DNA of 64,000 bases from Rhodanobacter sp. FW104-R8 (GCF_001617365.1 NZ_LVJR01000019.1:33260-97259); one strand, 5' to 3'; positions 39,662 through 51,258 are shown, counted from the first letter of the stretch. The notes: generated by a model from the letters alone, not told the origin. Numbers and translations: made by a program.

Positions 39662-40894
39662 TCAGGGCGACAGCAGGCCGTAGCCGTAGCGCGGGTCGTG
39701 GCCCGGGGCACCGAGGTGGCGGGCCTCGTCGATCAGTTGCCGCTGCACCTGCGCCGCGGCGCCCTCGCGGGGAGCGTCCAGCAGCCGGGCAGCCTTCCGC
39801 GCCACGATCGGCGCCGCGAACGAGGTGCCGCGCAGCGCGTCGCGGCCGCTGCCGACCACGCCGGACGCGCAGAAATCCACCTGGTCGCCGCTGCCGGACT
39901 CGGGCAGCACGCGGTCGTGCGCGTCGACGCCGCTGACGCCGATCACGCCCGGGTACGCCGCCGGGAACAGCGGCGGCGCTGCGGGTCCGTCGTTGCCGAC
40001 CGCGCTGACCAGCACGTGGCCGCGCGCGATCATCGCCTGCACCGCGCGCGCGAGCACCGGGTTGTCGGGGCCGACCAAGCTGATGTTGATCACCGCCACG
40101 CGCTCGCGCGCCATCCATGCCAGCGCGTCCACGAGGTTCGAGGTGGCGCCGCCGACCGCATCGCCGCACCATAGGTCGGCGGCATACAGCGTGTCTGGAT
40201 CGCCGTCGACGAGGCGCGCGGCAACCGTGGTGCCGTGTCGCGACGGATTGGCCGTGCTACAGCCATGCCGCTCGATGTGCGCATGCGCCAGCGCGGGATC
40301 GGCCGGATCGACGCCGCCATCGATCAGCCCCACGCGTTGCACCGGTGGAGTGGACGACGGGACCGCCGTGGTCGTCGCAGGGGCCGCCTCGCCCGTACCC
40401 GCTGGCAGGTAGAGGTGCTGGTAGGTGAAGGCCGCATCCGGCGCGGCTCGCTGCAGGGCGCGCATGGCGCTAGCCGTGCTGCGACCGCGGGTGTCGTGCA
40501 GCACCACGAAGTCCAGCCCCAGCGTCGCGTCTGCCGGCGTCTCGCGATCCACCCCGAAACCCAGCACCTGCAGCGCATCGCGTTGCGCATCCGACAGGCC
40601 CATGGCGAGAAATTCGCCGCGCAGGATCGGTGCACCGCGGGGATCGACGTCGACGCGCCGCGGCTCCTTGCGCAGCAGCGTATCGACCTGCAACTTCCTG
40701 GTGAGGGCCAGCGGTCCGCGCAACAGATCGTCCACGCTGCGCAAGGGCGAGGCGGGCACGACACCGGGCATCTGTAGGTTGGGCAGGCTCTGCACCGGGC
40801 CGAGCACCTGCGCCTGCGCAGGCGCCGCACCGGCCACGGCGAGCGCGATGGCGAGCAGCGGGGCGAGCATGGCGGATAGGCAGTGCAAGGGCAT
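39662..40894 (-). CDS. exported S8 (subtilisin-like) serine protease
   Basis: The product is about 410 residues from the ATG at 40894. A signal peptide (LLAIALAVAGAAPAQA) and a propeptide-like region of about 150 residues precede the protease domain. The catalytic Asp lies in VGLIDGG, the His in SRHGTTVAARL, the oxyanion Asn in SAVGNDGPA and the Ser in RGTSFAAPI. It is a secreted or periplasmic endoprotease. An upstream in-frame start at 40933 has no ribosome site. The gene is divergent from an ECF sigma/anti-sigma pair 120 bp away. Confidence 0.9.
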   Translation of the reverse strand: MPLHCLSAMLAPLLAIALAVAGAAPAQAQVLGPVQSLPNLQMPGVVPASPLRSVDDLLRGPLALTRKLQVDTLLRKEPRRVDVDPRGAPILRGEFLAMGLSDAQRDALQVLGFGVDRETPADATLGLDFVVLHDTRGRSTASAMRALQRAAPDAAFTYQHLYLPAGTGEAAPATTTAVPSSTPPVQRVGLIDGGVDPADPALAHAHIERHGCSTANPSRHGTTVAARLVDGDPDTLYAADLWCGDAVGGATSNLVDALAWMARERVAVINISLVGPDNPVLARAVQAMIARGHVLVSAVGNDGPAAPPLFPAAYPGVIGVSGVDAHDRVLPESGSGDQVDFCASGVVGSGRDALRGTSFAAPIVARKAARLLDAPREGAAAQVQRQLIDEARHLGAPGHDPRYGYGLLSP

Positions 40895-41014
40895 GGCCAG
40901 GGCCTCGGGAGCAGCGGGGCCGGATGCTAGCATAGGCCCGCTTTACGCCCTCGAACCGCGCCGATGCGCGCGAGGGAAGGAATCCTCCCCTCCAGACGTA
41001 ATGGAAGGTGATGC

Positions 41015-41506
41015 GTGAATTCGAGCGACGCCGTGCGCGAAGGACTGATCCCGCTGCTGCCGCGCCTGCGCCGCCTGGCGCGGGCATTGGCAGGGCAGGC
41101 GGCCGACGCCGATGACCTGGTGCAGATCGTGCTGGAGCGCGCACTGGCCCGGGCCGCACAGTGGCGGCCGGATGCCGCGCTGGACAAGTGGGTGTTCGCG
41201 ATCGCGCGCAACGCCTGGCGGGACGAGTTGCGTGCGCGCGGCAGGTCGCAACACCTGTTCGCGCCGGAGGAAGCCGGCGAGATGGCCGCCGACCGCGCCA
41301 GCGCGCAGCCCGCGCAGCAGCTGGAACTGGCGATGGCGCTGGCGGCGCTGCCGCCGGACCATCGCGAAGTGGTGGCCCTGGTGCTGGTCGAGGGCATGTC
41401 GTACGGCGAAGCCGCCGAACTGCTGGAGGTGCCGGTGGGCACCGTCACCAGCCGCCTGGCCCGCGCCCGCGCCACCTTGCAGGCCCATCTTGGGAAAGAC
41501 GCATGA
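41015..41506 (+). CDS. ECF-type RNA polymerase sigma factor
   Basis: The product is 163 residues with a GTG start behind GGAAGGTGA. Region 2 (ADADDLVQIVLERALARAAQWRPDAALDKWVFAIARNAWRDELR) and region 4 (ALAALPPDHREVVALVLVEGMSYGEAAELLEVPVGTVTSRLARAR) are clear; region 3 is missing, as in ECF factors. It overlaps the next gene by four bases, the usual arrangement for a sigma factor and its anti-sigma. The divergent protease gene is a possible target. Confidence 0.92.
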   Translation: MNSSDAVREGLIPLLPRLRRLARALAGQAADADDLVQIVLERALARAAQWRPDAALDKWVFAIARNAWRDELRARGRSQHLFAPEEAGEMAADRASAQPAQQLELAMALAALPPDHREVVALVLVEGMSYGEAAELLEVPVGTVTSRLARARATLQAHLGKDA

Positions 41507-42261
41507 ACCCGATCGACGACGACACCTTGCAGGCTTACGTGGATGGCGAACTCGACGCGGCCAGCGCCGCGCGCATCGACGTCGCGCTGGTGCACGACGA
41601 GGTGCTGGCCCGTCGCGTGCGGCAGGCGCGCGCAGTGCGCGCGCAACTGCACGCCGCGTTCGACCCGGTGCTCGACGAGCCGGTGCCGGCACGCCTGTCC
41701 GCCTTGTTGCAGCCGCGATCCATGCAGGCAGCGATACCGGCCACGCCGCTCGTCATGCCGGCGGGCAGGCATGGCACGGGCACGCCCCGCCGCCGCACGG
41801 CCCGCCGCTGGTTCGTGCCGGGAGCCGCGCTGGCCGCCTCGGTAGCGCTGCTCGCCGTGGCTTTGTGGTGGTGGCTGCCCGGCGGCGACCTGGTGCGCAT
41901 GCAGGGCGGCCAGCCGTTCGCCGCGGGCGCCCTGAACCGCGCATTGGACCGGGTGCTGGCGAGCGAACCCGACGCGGATGCCCCGGTGGCGATCGGCCTG
42001 AGTTTCCGCGGCAACGACGGGCGCATCTGCCGCACCTTCGTGCTGCGCTCCCCGCCGGCGCAAGCCGGCCTTGCCTGCCACGAGAGTGCGGGCTGGGCGC
42101 TGCCTGTGCTCGGTGCTGCGCCCCCGCCGGAAGGCGGCGAACTGCGCCAGGCGGCGAGCGCCTTGCCGCCCGCGGTGCAGGCCGCGGTCGACGCGCGTCT
42201 GCACGGCAACGTGTTCGATGCGCGGCAGGAACGCGCGGCGCGCGACGCCGGCTGGCGCTAG
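41503..42261 (+). CDS. membrane anti-sigma factor
   Basis: The product is 252 residues. The cytoplasmic N-terminus DDDTLQAYVDGELDAASAARID is typical of anti-sigma factors, although there is no zinc-binding HxxxCxxC. One membrane helix follows (AALAASVALLAVALWWWLPGG, about residues 105-125). The outer part of about 125 residues has two Cys (ICRTF, LACHES) and would be exposed to the periplasm as the sensing part. It is translationally coupled to the sigma gene. Confidence 0.85.
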   Translation: MNPIDDDTLQAYVDGELDAASAARIDVALVHDEVLARRVRQARAVRAQLHAAFDPVLDEPVPARLSALLQPRSMQAAIPATPLVMPAGRHGTGTPRRRTARRWFVPGAALAASVALLAVALWWWLPGGDLVRMQGGQPFAAGALNRALDRVLASEPDADAPVAIGLSFRGNDGRICRTFVLRSPPAQAGLACHESAGWALPVLGAAPPPEGGELRQAASALPPAVQAAVDARLHGNVFDARQERAARDAGWR

Positions 42262-42470
42262 GCGCGGATCCTCGTCACGCGTTGTTCCCCGGCAAGGGCC
42301 GGCTGTCTGCGCCAGCGGGAGATTCCGCGTGGCGGGCCTTCCGTCGCCCGGTCGATCGACGTCGCCGAGCCGGCTTGCCGGACGTGGCCTGGCGCGTCGA
42401 TGGCCTGATATATATTTTGCAAGCGCCGTGGCCTGCGCGGCACAGACAGGAACATTCCGGGGGCGGCGAG

Positions 42471-43409
42471 ATGGTGGATATCGAGAGCAGGGTGGAATCC
42501 GACAGCGCCGTCTACAAGACGCTGCTGGAATCGACCAGGGCGATCCCGTGGAAGATTGACTGGGCCAGCAAGCAGTTCGCCTATATCGGGCCGCAGATCG
42601 AGGCGCTGCTGGGCTGGGTACCCTCGAGCTGGGAGAGCGTGGGCGACTGGGCCAGCCGCATGCACCCTGAAGACCGCGAGTGGGTGGTGGACTTCTGCGT
42701 GGCGCAGTCCCAGGCGGGGGTGGACCATGAGGCCGACTATCGCGCGCTGACCCGCGACGGCCACTACGTGTGGATCCGCGACGTGGTGCACGTGGTGCGC
42801 CGGCACGACGGCACGGTCGATTCGCTGATCGGCTTCATGTTCGACATCAGCGAGCGCAAGCGCACCGAGCAGCAGCTGGTCAGCCTGCAGAAGGAGATGG
42901 AGGAGCTCTCCTTCCGCGACGGCCTGACCGGCGTCGCCAACCGGCGGCGTTTCGACGCGATCATCGAGCTCGAATGGAGCAACGCGCGGCGCAACCGGCA
43001 GCCGCTGTCGCTGCTGCTGATCGACATCGACTATTTCAAGCAGTACAACGACTGCTACGGCCACCTGGAGGGCGATGCCTGCCTCGAGCACGTGGCACGG
43101 GTACTGAGCTCGGCGGCCGCGCGTGCGCGTGACCTGCTGGCCCGCTTCGGCGGCGAGGAGTTCGTGCTGGTGCTGCCGGAAACCAACGAGGCCGCCGCCG
43201 GCAAGCTGGCCGAACGCTGCCGCGAGCTGATCCTGGCCGAACAAGTCCCGCACGAGTCGTCCCCGATCGGGCCCGTACTGACGATCAGCCTCGGCGTGGG
43301 CACCGTGATTCCCAGCCACGACGACGAACTGCGGCCGTTCATCGATGCGGTGGACAAGCGGCTGTACCAGGCCAAGCAGCAGGGCCGCAACCGCATCGTG
43401 GCTGGGTAG
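42471..43409 (+). CDS. PAS-GGDEF diguanylate cyclase
   Basis: The product is 312 residues. One PAS domain (about 15-130, ending FMFDISERKRTEQQL) is joined by a coiled linker to the GGDEF domain (about 145-312). The active-site loop is GGEEF (227-231), and an inhibitory RxxD site (RARD, 218-221) lies five residues before it, so product feedback is expected. It makes cyclic di-GMP. No membrane segment is present, so sensing is probably cytoplasmic. The frame is open far upstream, but the ATG at 42471 begins the PAS protein. Confidence 0.93.
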   Translation: MVDIESRVESDSAVYKTLLESTRAIPWKIDWASKQFAYIGPQIEALLGWVPSSWESVGDWASRMHPEDREWVVDFCVAQSQAGVDHEADYRALTRDGHYVWIRDVVHVVRRHDGTVDSLIGFMFDISERKRTEQQLVSLQKEMEELSFRDGLTGVANRRRFDAIIELEWSNARRNRQPLSLLLIDIDYFKQYNDCYGHLEGDACLEHVARVLSSAAARARDLLARFGGEEFVLVLPETNEAAAGKLAERCRELILAEQVPHESSPIGPVLTISLGVGTVIPSHDDELRPFIDAVDKRLYQAKQQGRNRIVAG

Positions 43410-43426
43410 TCCGTTCGGTAAATCCC

Positions 43427-43499
43427 GTAGGAGCGCACCCTGTGCGCGAAGCTCTTTCGCCACGTGACGAAGAGCTTCGCGCACAGGGTGCGCTCCTAC
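43427..43499. repeat. palindromic intergenic repeat, family B, second copy
   Basis: Arms GTAGGAGCGCACCCTGTGCG... and its inverse form a long hairpin with loop CTCTTTCGCCACGTGACGAAGAG, itself partly self-complementary. The outer arm is identical to that of the 17490-17563 copy. It lies between the convergent cyclase and gcvP genes and may act as a terminator for both. Confidence 0.85.
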
Positions 43500-43517
43500 A
43501 GTTCAAGGCGGCCTGGC

Positions 43518-46433
<2,916 letters not shown>

Positions 46434-46452
46434 GAGCGGGCATCCGAAGACT

Positions 46453-46472
46453 CGCGTGCCGTGCCGCACGCG
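46453..46472 (-). promoter_or_regulatory. expression-platform stem between the glycine riboswitch and gcvP
   Basis: CGCGTGC and GCACGCG pair perfectly around a 6-nt loop, 19 bases before the gcvP ATG. There is no U-run, so it more likely affects translation than termination. Confidence 0.5.
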
Positions 46473-46477
46473 GGGCG

Positions 46478-46665
46478 CCCCTCTGTCCTTTTGCCTGAGA
46501 GTTTGGAAACGCGATGCCTGCGCTTCGTGCCCCTTCGGCGCCGGATTCAACCGGTCTCTCCAGAGTGTTCGCACATGATGGTATGGGAGCCTGAGCGATT
46601 ACGGGCGTTGCGTCTTCGGCAGCGGCACGTGCCCGTTCTCCGGGCCGCCCGCTTCTCCCACCATG
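46478..46665 (-). ncRNA. tandem glycine riboswitch upstream of gcvP
   Basis: Read on the minus strand, the gcvP-proximal aptamer (about 46478-46570) has GGAGAGACC, GGCGCCGAAGGGGC and CTCTCAGGCAAAAGGACAGA, the hallmark glycine aptamer core. Upstream (about 46575-46665) a second, more divergent aptamer has GGGAGAAGC, GCTGCCGAAGACGCAAC and CGCTCAGGCTCCCATACCA. Tandem glycine aptamers typically switch on glycine cleavage genes when glycine is high. A TATAAT box just upstream fits a transcript starting at the first aptamer. Confidence 0.93.
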
Positions 46666-46679
46666 CGTTTACCGCGGCG

Positions 46680-46685
46680 ATTATA
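46680..46685 (-). promoter_or_regulatory. gcvP: -10 box of the gcvP promoter
   Basis: TATAAT on the minus strand places the transcript start about 8 bases before the first riboswitch aptamer. The -35 region (GCAACA at 17-bp spacing) is weak. Confidence 0.55.
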
Positions 46686-46791
46686 CAGGGGGATCCGGGG
46701 CGTGTTGCAGCCCGCGGGGTGCGGTTCAGGGAACTCCGATCGCCGGCCCGCGCTATGCTCGGATACCCCACCCCCAACCCGCCCGCGCCCC

Positions 46792-47199
46792 ATGATCCAT
46801 ATCGGCGAAATTGACCACGTGGTGCTGCGCGCCATCGACATCGCGGCCATGCAACGCTTCTACTGCGAGGTACTCGGCTGTCGCGAGGAACGCCGGCAGG
46901 ACGAGATCGGCCTGGTACAACTGCGCGCCGGCGCCTCGCTGATCGACCTGGTAGCCATCGACGGCAAACTTGGCCGCCACGGCGGCGCCGCGCCGGGCAG
47001 GGAAGGCCACAACATGGATCACCTGTGCCTGCGCGTGGAGGACTACGACGAGGCGGCGATCCTGGCGCACCTGAAGGCGCATGGCGTGCGCATCGGCGAG
47101 CTGGGCTCGCGCTACGGCGCGCAAGGCGAGGGCCCGTCGATCTACCTGTACGACCCGCAGGGCAACATGATCGAGCTGAAGGGACCGGCGGCCACCTGA
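46792..47199 (+). CDS. VOC (glyoxalase/bleomycin resistance) superfamily protein
   Basis: The product is 135 residues. Two beta-alpha-beta-beta-beta modules are visible: IDHVVLRAIDIAAMQRFYCEVLGC and MDHLCLRVEDYDEAAILAHLKAHG, the second ending YLYDPQGNMIELKG. Candidate metal ligands are His in DHV and DHLC and Glu in IELKG. The substrate is unknown. It is divergent from gcvP. The ATG at 46792 opens the domain directly; the longer frame is not supported. Confidence 0.88.
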   Translation: MIHIGEIDHVVLRAIDIAAMQRFYCEVLGCREERRQDEIGLVQLRAGASLIDLVAIDGKLGRHGGAAPGREGHNMDHLCLRVEDYDEAAILAHLKAHGVRIGELGSRYGAQGEGPSIYLYDPQGNMIELKGPAAT

Positions 47200-47224
47200 A
47201 AAGCCGGCGGGCGGCGCCCGCCCC
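47200..47224. repeat. half copy of the family A palindromic repeat
   Basis: AAAAGCCGGCGGGCGGCGCC and following bases match the right half of the elements at 4257-4339 and 63880-63949. The left half is missing. It lies directly after the VOC gene stop. Confidence 0.55.
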
Positions 47225-47269
47225 GCATGATTGCGCGCCGTAGGACGGTGCACTGTCCGCCTGCCTTCC

Positions 47270-47375
47270 TGACTTCAATCAAACCCCGGAAAAACGAAGG
47301 CCGCCTCGGGAGGCGGCCTTCCTGACTTTAATCAAACCCGGAAAAAGCGAAGGCCGCCTCGGGAGGCGGCCTTCG
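47270..47375 (-). terminator. tandemly duplicated intrinsic terminator of tRNA-Leu
   Basis: Two copies of a unit of about 52 bp (CTGACTTYAATCAAACCC..., then the hairpin CGAAGGCCGCCTC/GAGGCGGCCTTC) lie head to tail at about 47270-47321 and 47322-47375. On the minus strand each hairpin is followed by a T-run. The first one met by polymerase is nine bases past the tRNA 3' end. Confidence 0.85.
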
Positions 47376-47383
47376 TTTACAAT

Positions 47384-47470
47384 TGGTGCCCAGGAGAGGA
47401 CTCGAACCTCCACGGAGTTGCCCCCGCTAGCACCTGAAGCTAGTGCGTCTACCAATTCCGCCACCTGGGC
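47384..47470 (-). tRNA. tRNA-Leu (anticodon CAG)
   Basis: The 87-nt gene includes an encoded CCA. The acceptor stem GCCCAGG/CCTGGGC, D-arm TGGCGGAATTGGTAGACGC, anticodon arm CTAGC-TTCAGGT-GCTAG (anticodon CAG), long variable arm and T-arm GGTTCGAGTCC fit a class II leucine tRNA with discriminator A. It reads CUG, the dominant leucine codon in this genome. Confidence 0.97.
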
Positions 47471-47507
47471 AGGTGTCACGTCGCTCGGCGAGCTGCGTGA
47501 GCCGCGT

Positions 47508-47536
47508 AATTTAGGCACCTGCCGACGGCTTGTCAA
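47508..47536 (-). promoter_or_regulatory. sigma-70 promoter of tRNA-Leu
   Basis: On the minus strand TTGACA (47536-47531), a 17-bp spacer and TAAATT (47513-47508) form a near-consensus promoter, about 38 bp before the tRNA 5' end. Confidence 0.85.
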
Positions 47537-47602
47537 CACTTTTTCACATCCGTTCATGGCGACGTGGCATTCTCCGCGGCGCAAACATCACAAGGATCCT
47601 GA

Positions 47603-50236
47603 GTGACCAGAAAAACTCCCCCCCGTTCCGGCAATCCCGGCGACGCGCCTTCCGCGAAGAAGCCCGCCAAACGGGCGCCGCGGGCCGCCGCTGCGCCGGA
47701 CAAGCGCAGCAAGGCCGCCGCAGGCGCCGTGCGCGACCCGCATGCCGATCGCGAGGCGCAGCGTTATGCGCGCCCGATTCCCAGCCGCGAGGCGATCCTC
47801 GCCCTGCTGGAAGAACGCGGCGAACTGCTGACCGAGGCGCGCATCGCCGAGGCGCTGGATATCCACGAGGAAACCGACCTCGAGGCACTGCGCAAGCGGC
47901 TCGCCGCGATGGTGCGCGACGGCCAGCTGCTGCTGGGCCGTCGCGGCGGCTACGCGCCGACGCAGAAGCTGGACCTGATCGCCGGCGTGGTGCTGGCCAA
48001 TGCCGAGGGCTACGGCTTCCTGCGCCCGGACGAGGGCGGCGACGACCTGTACCTGTCGCCGCAACAGATGCGCGCGGTGATGCATGGCGACCGCGTGCTG
48101 GCCAGCGTGGTCGGCATCGACCGGCGCGGCCGGCGGCAGGGCGCGATCGCCGAAGTGCTGCAGCGCCGCTCGCCGCGGCTGGTCGGCCGGGTGGTGATCG
48201 ACAACGGCGTGACCCTGGTGGCCCCGGACGACCGCCGCCTCGTCCAGGACGTGATGATCAAGCCGGGCAAGGAGCAGGGTGCCCGCTCGGGCCAGATCGT
48301 GGTGGCAGAGATCACCGACCCGCCGACGCCGCAACGCGGCCCGATCGGCGAGATCCGCGCGGTGCTGGGCGAACGCCTGCAGCCGTCGCTGGTGGTGGAG
48401 ATGGCGATCGCCAGCCACGACCTGCCGCACGAATGGCCGGCCGAGGTGCTGCGCGACGCGGCTCAGGTGGAGTCGGTAGTGACCACCGCCGAGCGCGAGG
48501 GCCGCACCGACCTGCGCAAGCTGCCGCTGGTGACGATCGATGGCGCCGACGCGCGCGACTTCGACGACGCCGTGTATGCCGAACCCAAGCGCGGCGGTGG
48601 TTGGCGCCTGATCGTGGCGATCGCCGACGTCTCGCACTACGTGCTGGTCGGCAAGGCCCTGGACAAGGAAGCGTTCGAGCGCAGCACGTCCACCTACTTC
48701 CCCGGCTTCGTGGTGCCGATGCTGCCGGAGACGCTGTCCAACGGCATCTGCTCGCTGAACCCGAAGGTCGAGCGGCTGTGCATGGTGTGCGACATGCTGG
48801 TCGACGCCGAAGGCAGCGTGACCCGGTCGAAATTCTACGACGCGGTGATGCTGTCGCACGCGCGGCTCACCTACGACAAGGTGTGGCAGGCCGTGGGCCT
48901 GCGTGATCCGGACGCGCGCCACGAGGTGGCCGACGTGCTGCCTCAGCTGGAGAACCTGCACGCGCTGTACAAGGCGATGGCGGCCCAGCGCCGGCGCCGC
49001 GGCGCGATCGACTTCGAGACGCCCGAGGTGAAGTTCCGCCTCGACCAGACCGGCGGCGTCGAATCGATGGGGGCCACCGAGCGCAACGACGCGCACAAGC
49101 TGATCGAGGAATGCATGATCGCCGCAAACGTGCAGGCGGCGCTGTTCCTGGAGAAGAGGAAAGTCCCCGCGCTGTTCCGCGCGCACGAGCCGCCGCCGGC
49201 GGAGAAGTACGAAGACCTGCAGCAGTTCCTGCGCGAGTTCAAGCTGCGCATGCCGCCGGTGGACGAAGTGACGCCGGCGGATTTCGCCGAGATCCTGCGC
49301 ATGGTGCAGGATCGCCCCGAGCGCGAACTGATCCAGAACGTGCTGTTGCGCGCGCAGAGCATGGCGGCTTACCAGCCGGACAACCGCGGCCACTTCGGCC
49401 TGGCGCTGCAGGCCTACGCGCACTTCACCTCGCCGATCCGCCGCTATCCCGACCTGCTGGTGCACCGCGCGATCCGCTACGCGCTGACCGGCGGCAAGCC
49501 GGCCGACTACGCCTACACGCCTGCCGGGATGGCGGCGATGGCGATCCACTGCTCGCAGCGCGAGCGCCGCGCCGAGGAGGCCGAGCGCGACGTGGACGAG
49601 CGCTTCAAGTGCGCCTGGATGGAGAAGCACATCGGCAGCGAGTTCGACGGCGTGGTCACCGGCGTCACCTCGTTCGGCCTGTTCGTGGAACTGGACGAGT
49701 CGAAGGTGTCCGGCCTGGTGCATATCAGCCAGCTCATGAACGACTACTACCACTTCGACGCCACCCGCAAACTGCTCAAGGGCGAGCGCACCGGGGCGCA
49801 GTTCCGCCTCGGCGACCACGTGCGCGTCAAGGTGCTGCGTGCCAGCCTGGAGGATCGCAAGATCGACTTCCGCCTGGTCTCGCCGCGCACGCCGGCCGCG
49901 CCACCGCCCGCCGGCGGCAAGGCCTACGACTATGCCGCCGCGGGCGAGCGTTATTCGCTGCCGAAGAAGGCCGCCGCCAAGGCGCCGGGCGTGTTCGGCC
50001 GTGCCGCGAAGGCGATCGGCCGCGCATTCGGCCGCAAGGAGGTCGCGGCCGAGGCGCCCGCGCCGCGCCGGGCCGCGCCGGGCGATAATCCGCCGCCGTC
50101 GCACGCCGCCGGCCGTCAGCATGCCGACGCGCAGCGTCCGCGCAAGGGCACTGCCGCCACGCGCGGGCGGGCTCCGGCGCCCGTTGCACAGGAGCCCGCG
50201 AAGCACGGCGGCCGCAAACCGAAAGGCAAGTCATGA
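47603..50236 (+). CDS. rnr: ribonuclease R
   Basis: The product is 877 residues. A GTG start follows AAGGAT. A Lys/Ala-rich N-terminus, helix-turn-helix-like and cold-shock domains (about 50-230), the RNB catalytic domain with the acidic cluster DGADARDFDDAV, the HFTSPIRRYPDLLVHRAI motif and an S1 domain (EFDGVVTGVTSFGLFVELDE) are followed by a basic Ala/Pro-rich tail. RNase R is a 3'-5' exonuclease that can unwind structured RNA. It overlaps rlmB by four bases. Confidence 0.96.
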   Translation: MTRKTPPRSGNPGDAPSAKKPAKRAPRAAAAPDKRSKAAAGAVRDPHADREAQRYARPIPSREAILALLEERGELLTEARIAEALDIHEETDLEALRKRLAAMVRDGQLLLGRRGGYAPTQKLDLIAGVVLANAEGYGFLRPDEGGDDLYLSPQQMRAVMHGDRVLASVVGIDRRGRRQGAIAEVLQRRSPRLVGRVVIDNGVTLVAPDDRRLVQDVMIKPGKEQGARSGQIVVAEITDPPTPQRGPIGEIRAVLGERLQPSLVVEMAIASHDLPHEWPAEVLRDAAQVESVVTTAEREGRTDLRKLPLVTIDGADARDFDDAVYAEPKRGGGWRLIVAIADVSHYVLVGKALDKEAFERSTSTYFPGFVVPMLPETLSNGICSLNPKVERLCMVCDMLVDAEGSVTRSKFYDAVMLSHARLTYDKVWQAVGLRDPDARHEVADVLPQLENLHALYKAMAAQRRRRGAIDFETPEVKFRLDQTGGVESMGATERNDAHKLIEECMIAANVQAALFLEKRKVPALFRAHEPPPAEKYEDLQQFLREFKLRMPPVDEVTPADFAEILRMVQDRPERELIQNVLLRAQSMAAYQPDNRGHFGLALQAYAHFTSPIRRYPDLLVHRAIRYALTGGKPADYAYTPAGMAAMAIHCSQRERRAEEAERDVDERFKCAWMEKHIGSEFDGVVTGVTSFGLFVELDESKVSGLVHISQLMNDYYHFDATRKLLKGERTGAQFRLGDHVRVKVLRASLEDRKIDFRLVSPRTPAAPPPAGGKAYDYAAAGERYSLPKKAAAKAPGVFGRAAKAIGRAFGRKEVAAEAPAPRRAAPGDNPPPSHAAGRQHADAQRPRKGTAATRGRAPAPVAQEPAKHGGRKPKGKS

Positions 50237-50979
50237 GCGAGAGCTGGATCGTCGGCATCAACCCGGTCGAGGGCGCGTTGAGCAACGATGCCGAACGCGT
50301 GCGCGAGCTGCTGGTCGAGAACGGCCAGCGCAACGCGCGCGTGCTGGAGCTGGCCGAGCGCGCGAAGAAGCTGGATATCCCGGTGCGGCACCGCCCGCGC
50401 GACGAACTGGACAAGCTGGCCGGCGAAGCGCGCCACCAGGGCGTGGCGGCGCGTTACGAGGCGGCGCCGGCGGCGCACGAAAGCGACCTGGCCGGCCTGC
50501 TGGAGCGGGACGGCAGCGATGCGCTGGTGCTGGTGCTCGACGGCGTCACCGACCCGCACAACCTCGGTGCCTGCCTGCGCAGCGCCGCCGCGGCGAAGGT
50601 CACCGCGGTGATCGTGCCGAAGGACCGCGCGGTCGGCCTCACCCCGGTAGTGCGGCGCGCCTCCGCCGGCGGTGCCGACCGCGTGCCGCTGATCGCGGTG
50701 ACCAACCTGGCGCGCACGCTGCGCGAGCTGAAGGACGCCGGCGTGTGGATCACCGGCCTGGCCGGCGATACCGACACCGCCATCTACGGCGTCGACTTCG
50801 GGGGCCCGGTGGCGCTGGTGCTGGGCAGCGAGGGCGAGGGCATCCGCCGGCTCACCCGCGAGCTGTGCGATTTCGTGGCGAAGATCCCGATGCCGGGCAC
50901 GATGGAAAGCCTCAACGTCTCCGTCGCCACCGGCGTAGTGTTGTTCGAGGCGCTGCGCCAGCGGGGAGCGAAACGATGA
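50233..50979 (+). CDS. rlmB: 23S rRNA (guanosine-2'-O-)-methyltransferase RlmB
   Basis: The product is 248 residues, a SPOUT methyltransferase with an N-terminal substrate-binding domain (WIVGINPVEGAL) and the knotted motifs DGVTDPHNLGACLRSA, LVLGSEGEGIRRL and MPGTMESLNVSVATGVVLFEAL. It methylates G2251 of 23S rRNA (E. coli numbering). The rnr-rlmB order is conserved. It overlaps both neighbours by four bases. Confidence 0.96.
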   Translation: MSESWIVGINPVEGALSNDAERVRELLVENGQRNARVLELAERAKKLDIPVRHRPRDELDKLAGEARHQGVAARYEAAPAAHESDLAGLLERDGSDALVLVLDGVTDPHNLGACLRSAAAAKVTAVIVPKDRAVGLTPVVRRASAGGADRVPLIAVTNLARTLRELKDAGVWITGLAGDTDTAIYGVDFGGPVALVLGSEGEGIRRLTRELCDFVAKIPMPGTMESLNVSVATGVVLFEALRQRGAKR

Positions 50980-51245
50980 ATTTCTTCTGGTACGACTGGG
51001 CCGGTTATATCGGCGTGGCGCTGGTGCTGCTGGCGTTTTTTCTGCTGCAGGAGCGCAAGCTGCAGGGCAGTGGGCTGGTCTACCAGCTGATGAACGTGCT
51101 GGGCGCGATCGGCGTGATGCTGTCGCTGGCTTTCGGCAGCTTCAACCTGTCGGCGTTCGTCATGCAGGTGGCGTGGCTGCTGATCGGCAGCTACGGCATC
51201 GTGCGCGGCATCAAGCGCCGCCGCGGGACGCGCGAGTTGCCGTGA
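50976..51245 (+). CDS. small membrane protein (CBU_0592-like)
   Basis: The product is 89 residues with three hydrophobic helices: YIGVALVLLAFFLLQERKL, VYQLMNVLGAIGVMLSLAF and SAFVMQVAWLLIGSYGIVRGI. It matches the CBU_0592-type family of unknown function. The ATG overlaps the rlmB stop (ATGA). Confidence 0.8.
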   Translation: MNFFWYDWAGYIGVALVLLAFFLLQERKLQGSGLVYQLMNVLGAIGVMLSLAFGSFNLSAFVMQVAWLLIGSYGIVRGIKRRRGTRELP

Positions 51246-51258
51246 GTCGCCCGCCGCA

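Noticed and set aside
40975..41000. GGAATC...CGTAA as an ECF-type autoregulated promoter before the sigma factor gene
   Set aside because: The spacing between the boxes is about 12 bp, too short for a typical ECF promoter.
46434..46574. An N-terminal extension of gcvP
   Set aside because: The region is the glycine riboswitch; the frame is open only by chance.
47588..50206. An 872-codon minus-strand open frame opposite rnr
   Set aside because: Antisense shadow of RNase R; no recognisable motif.
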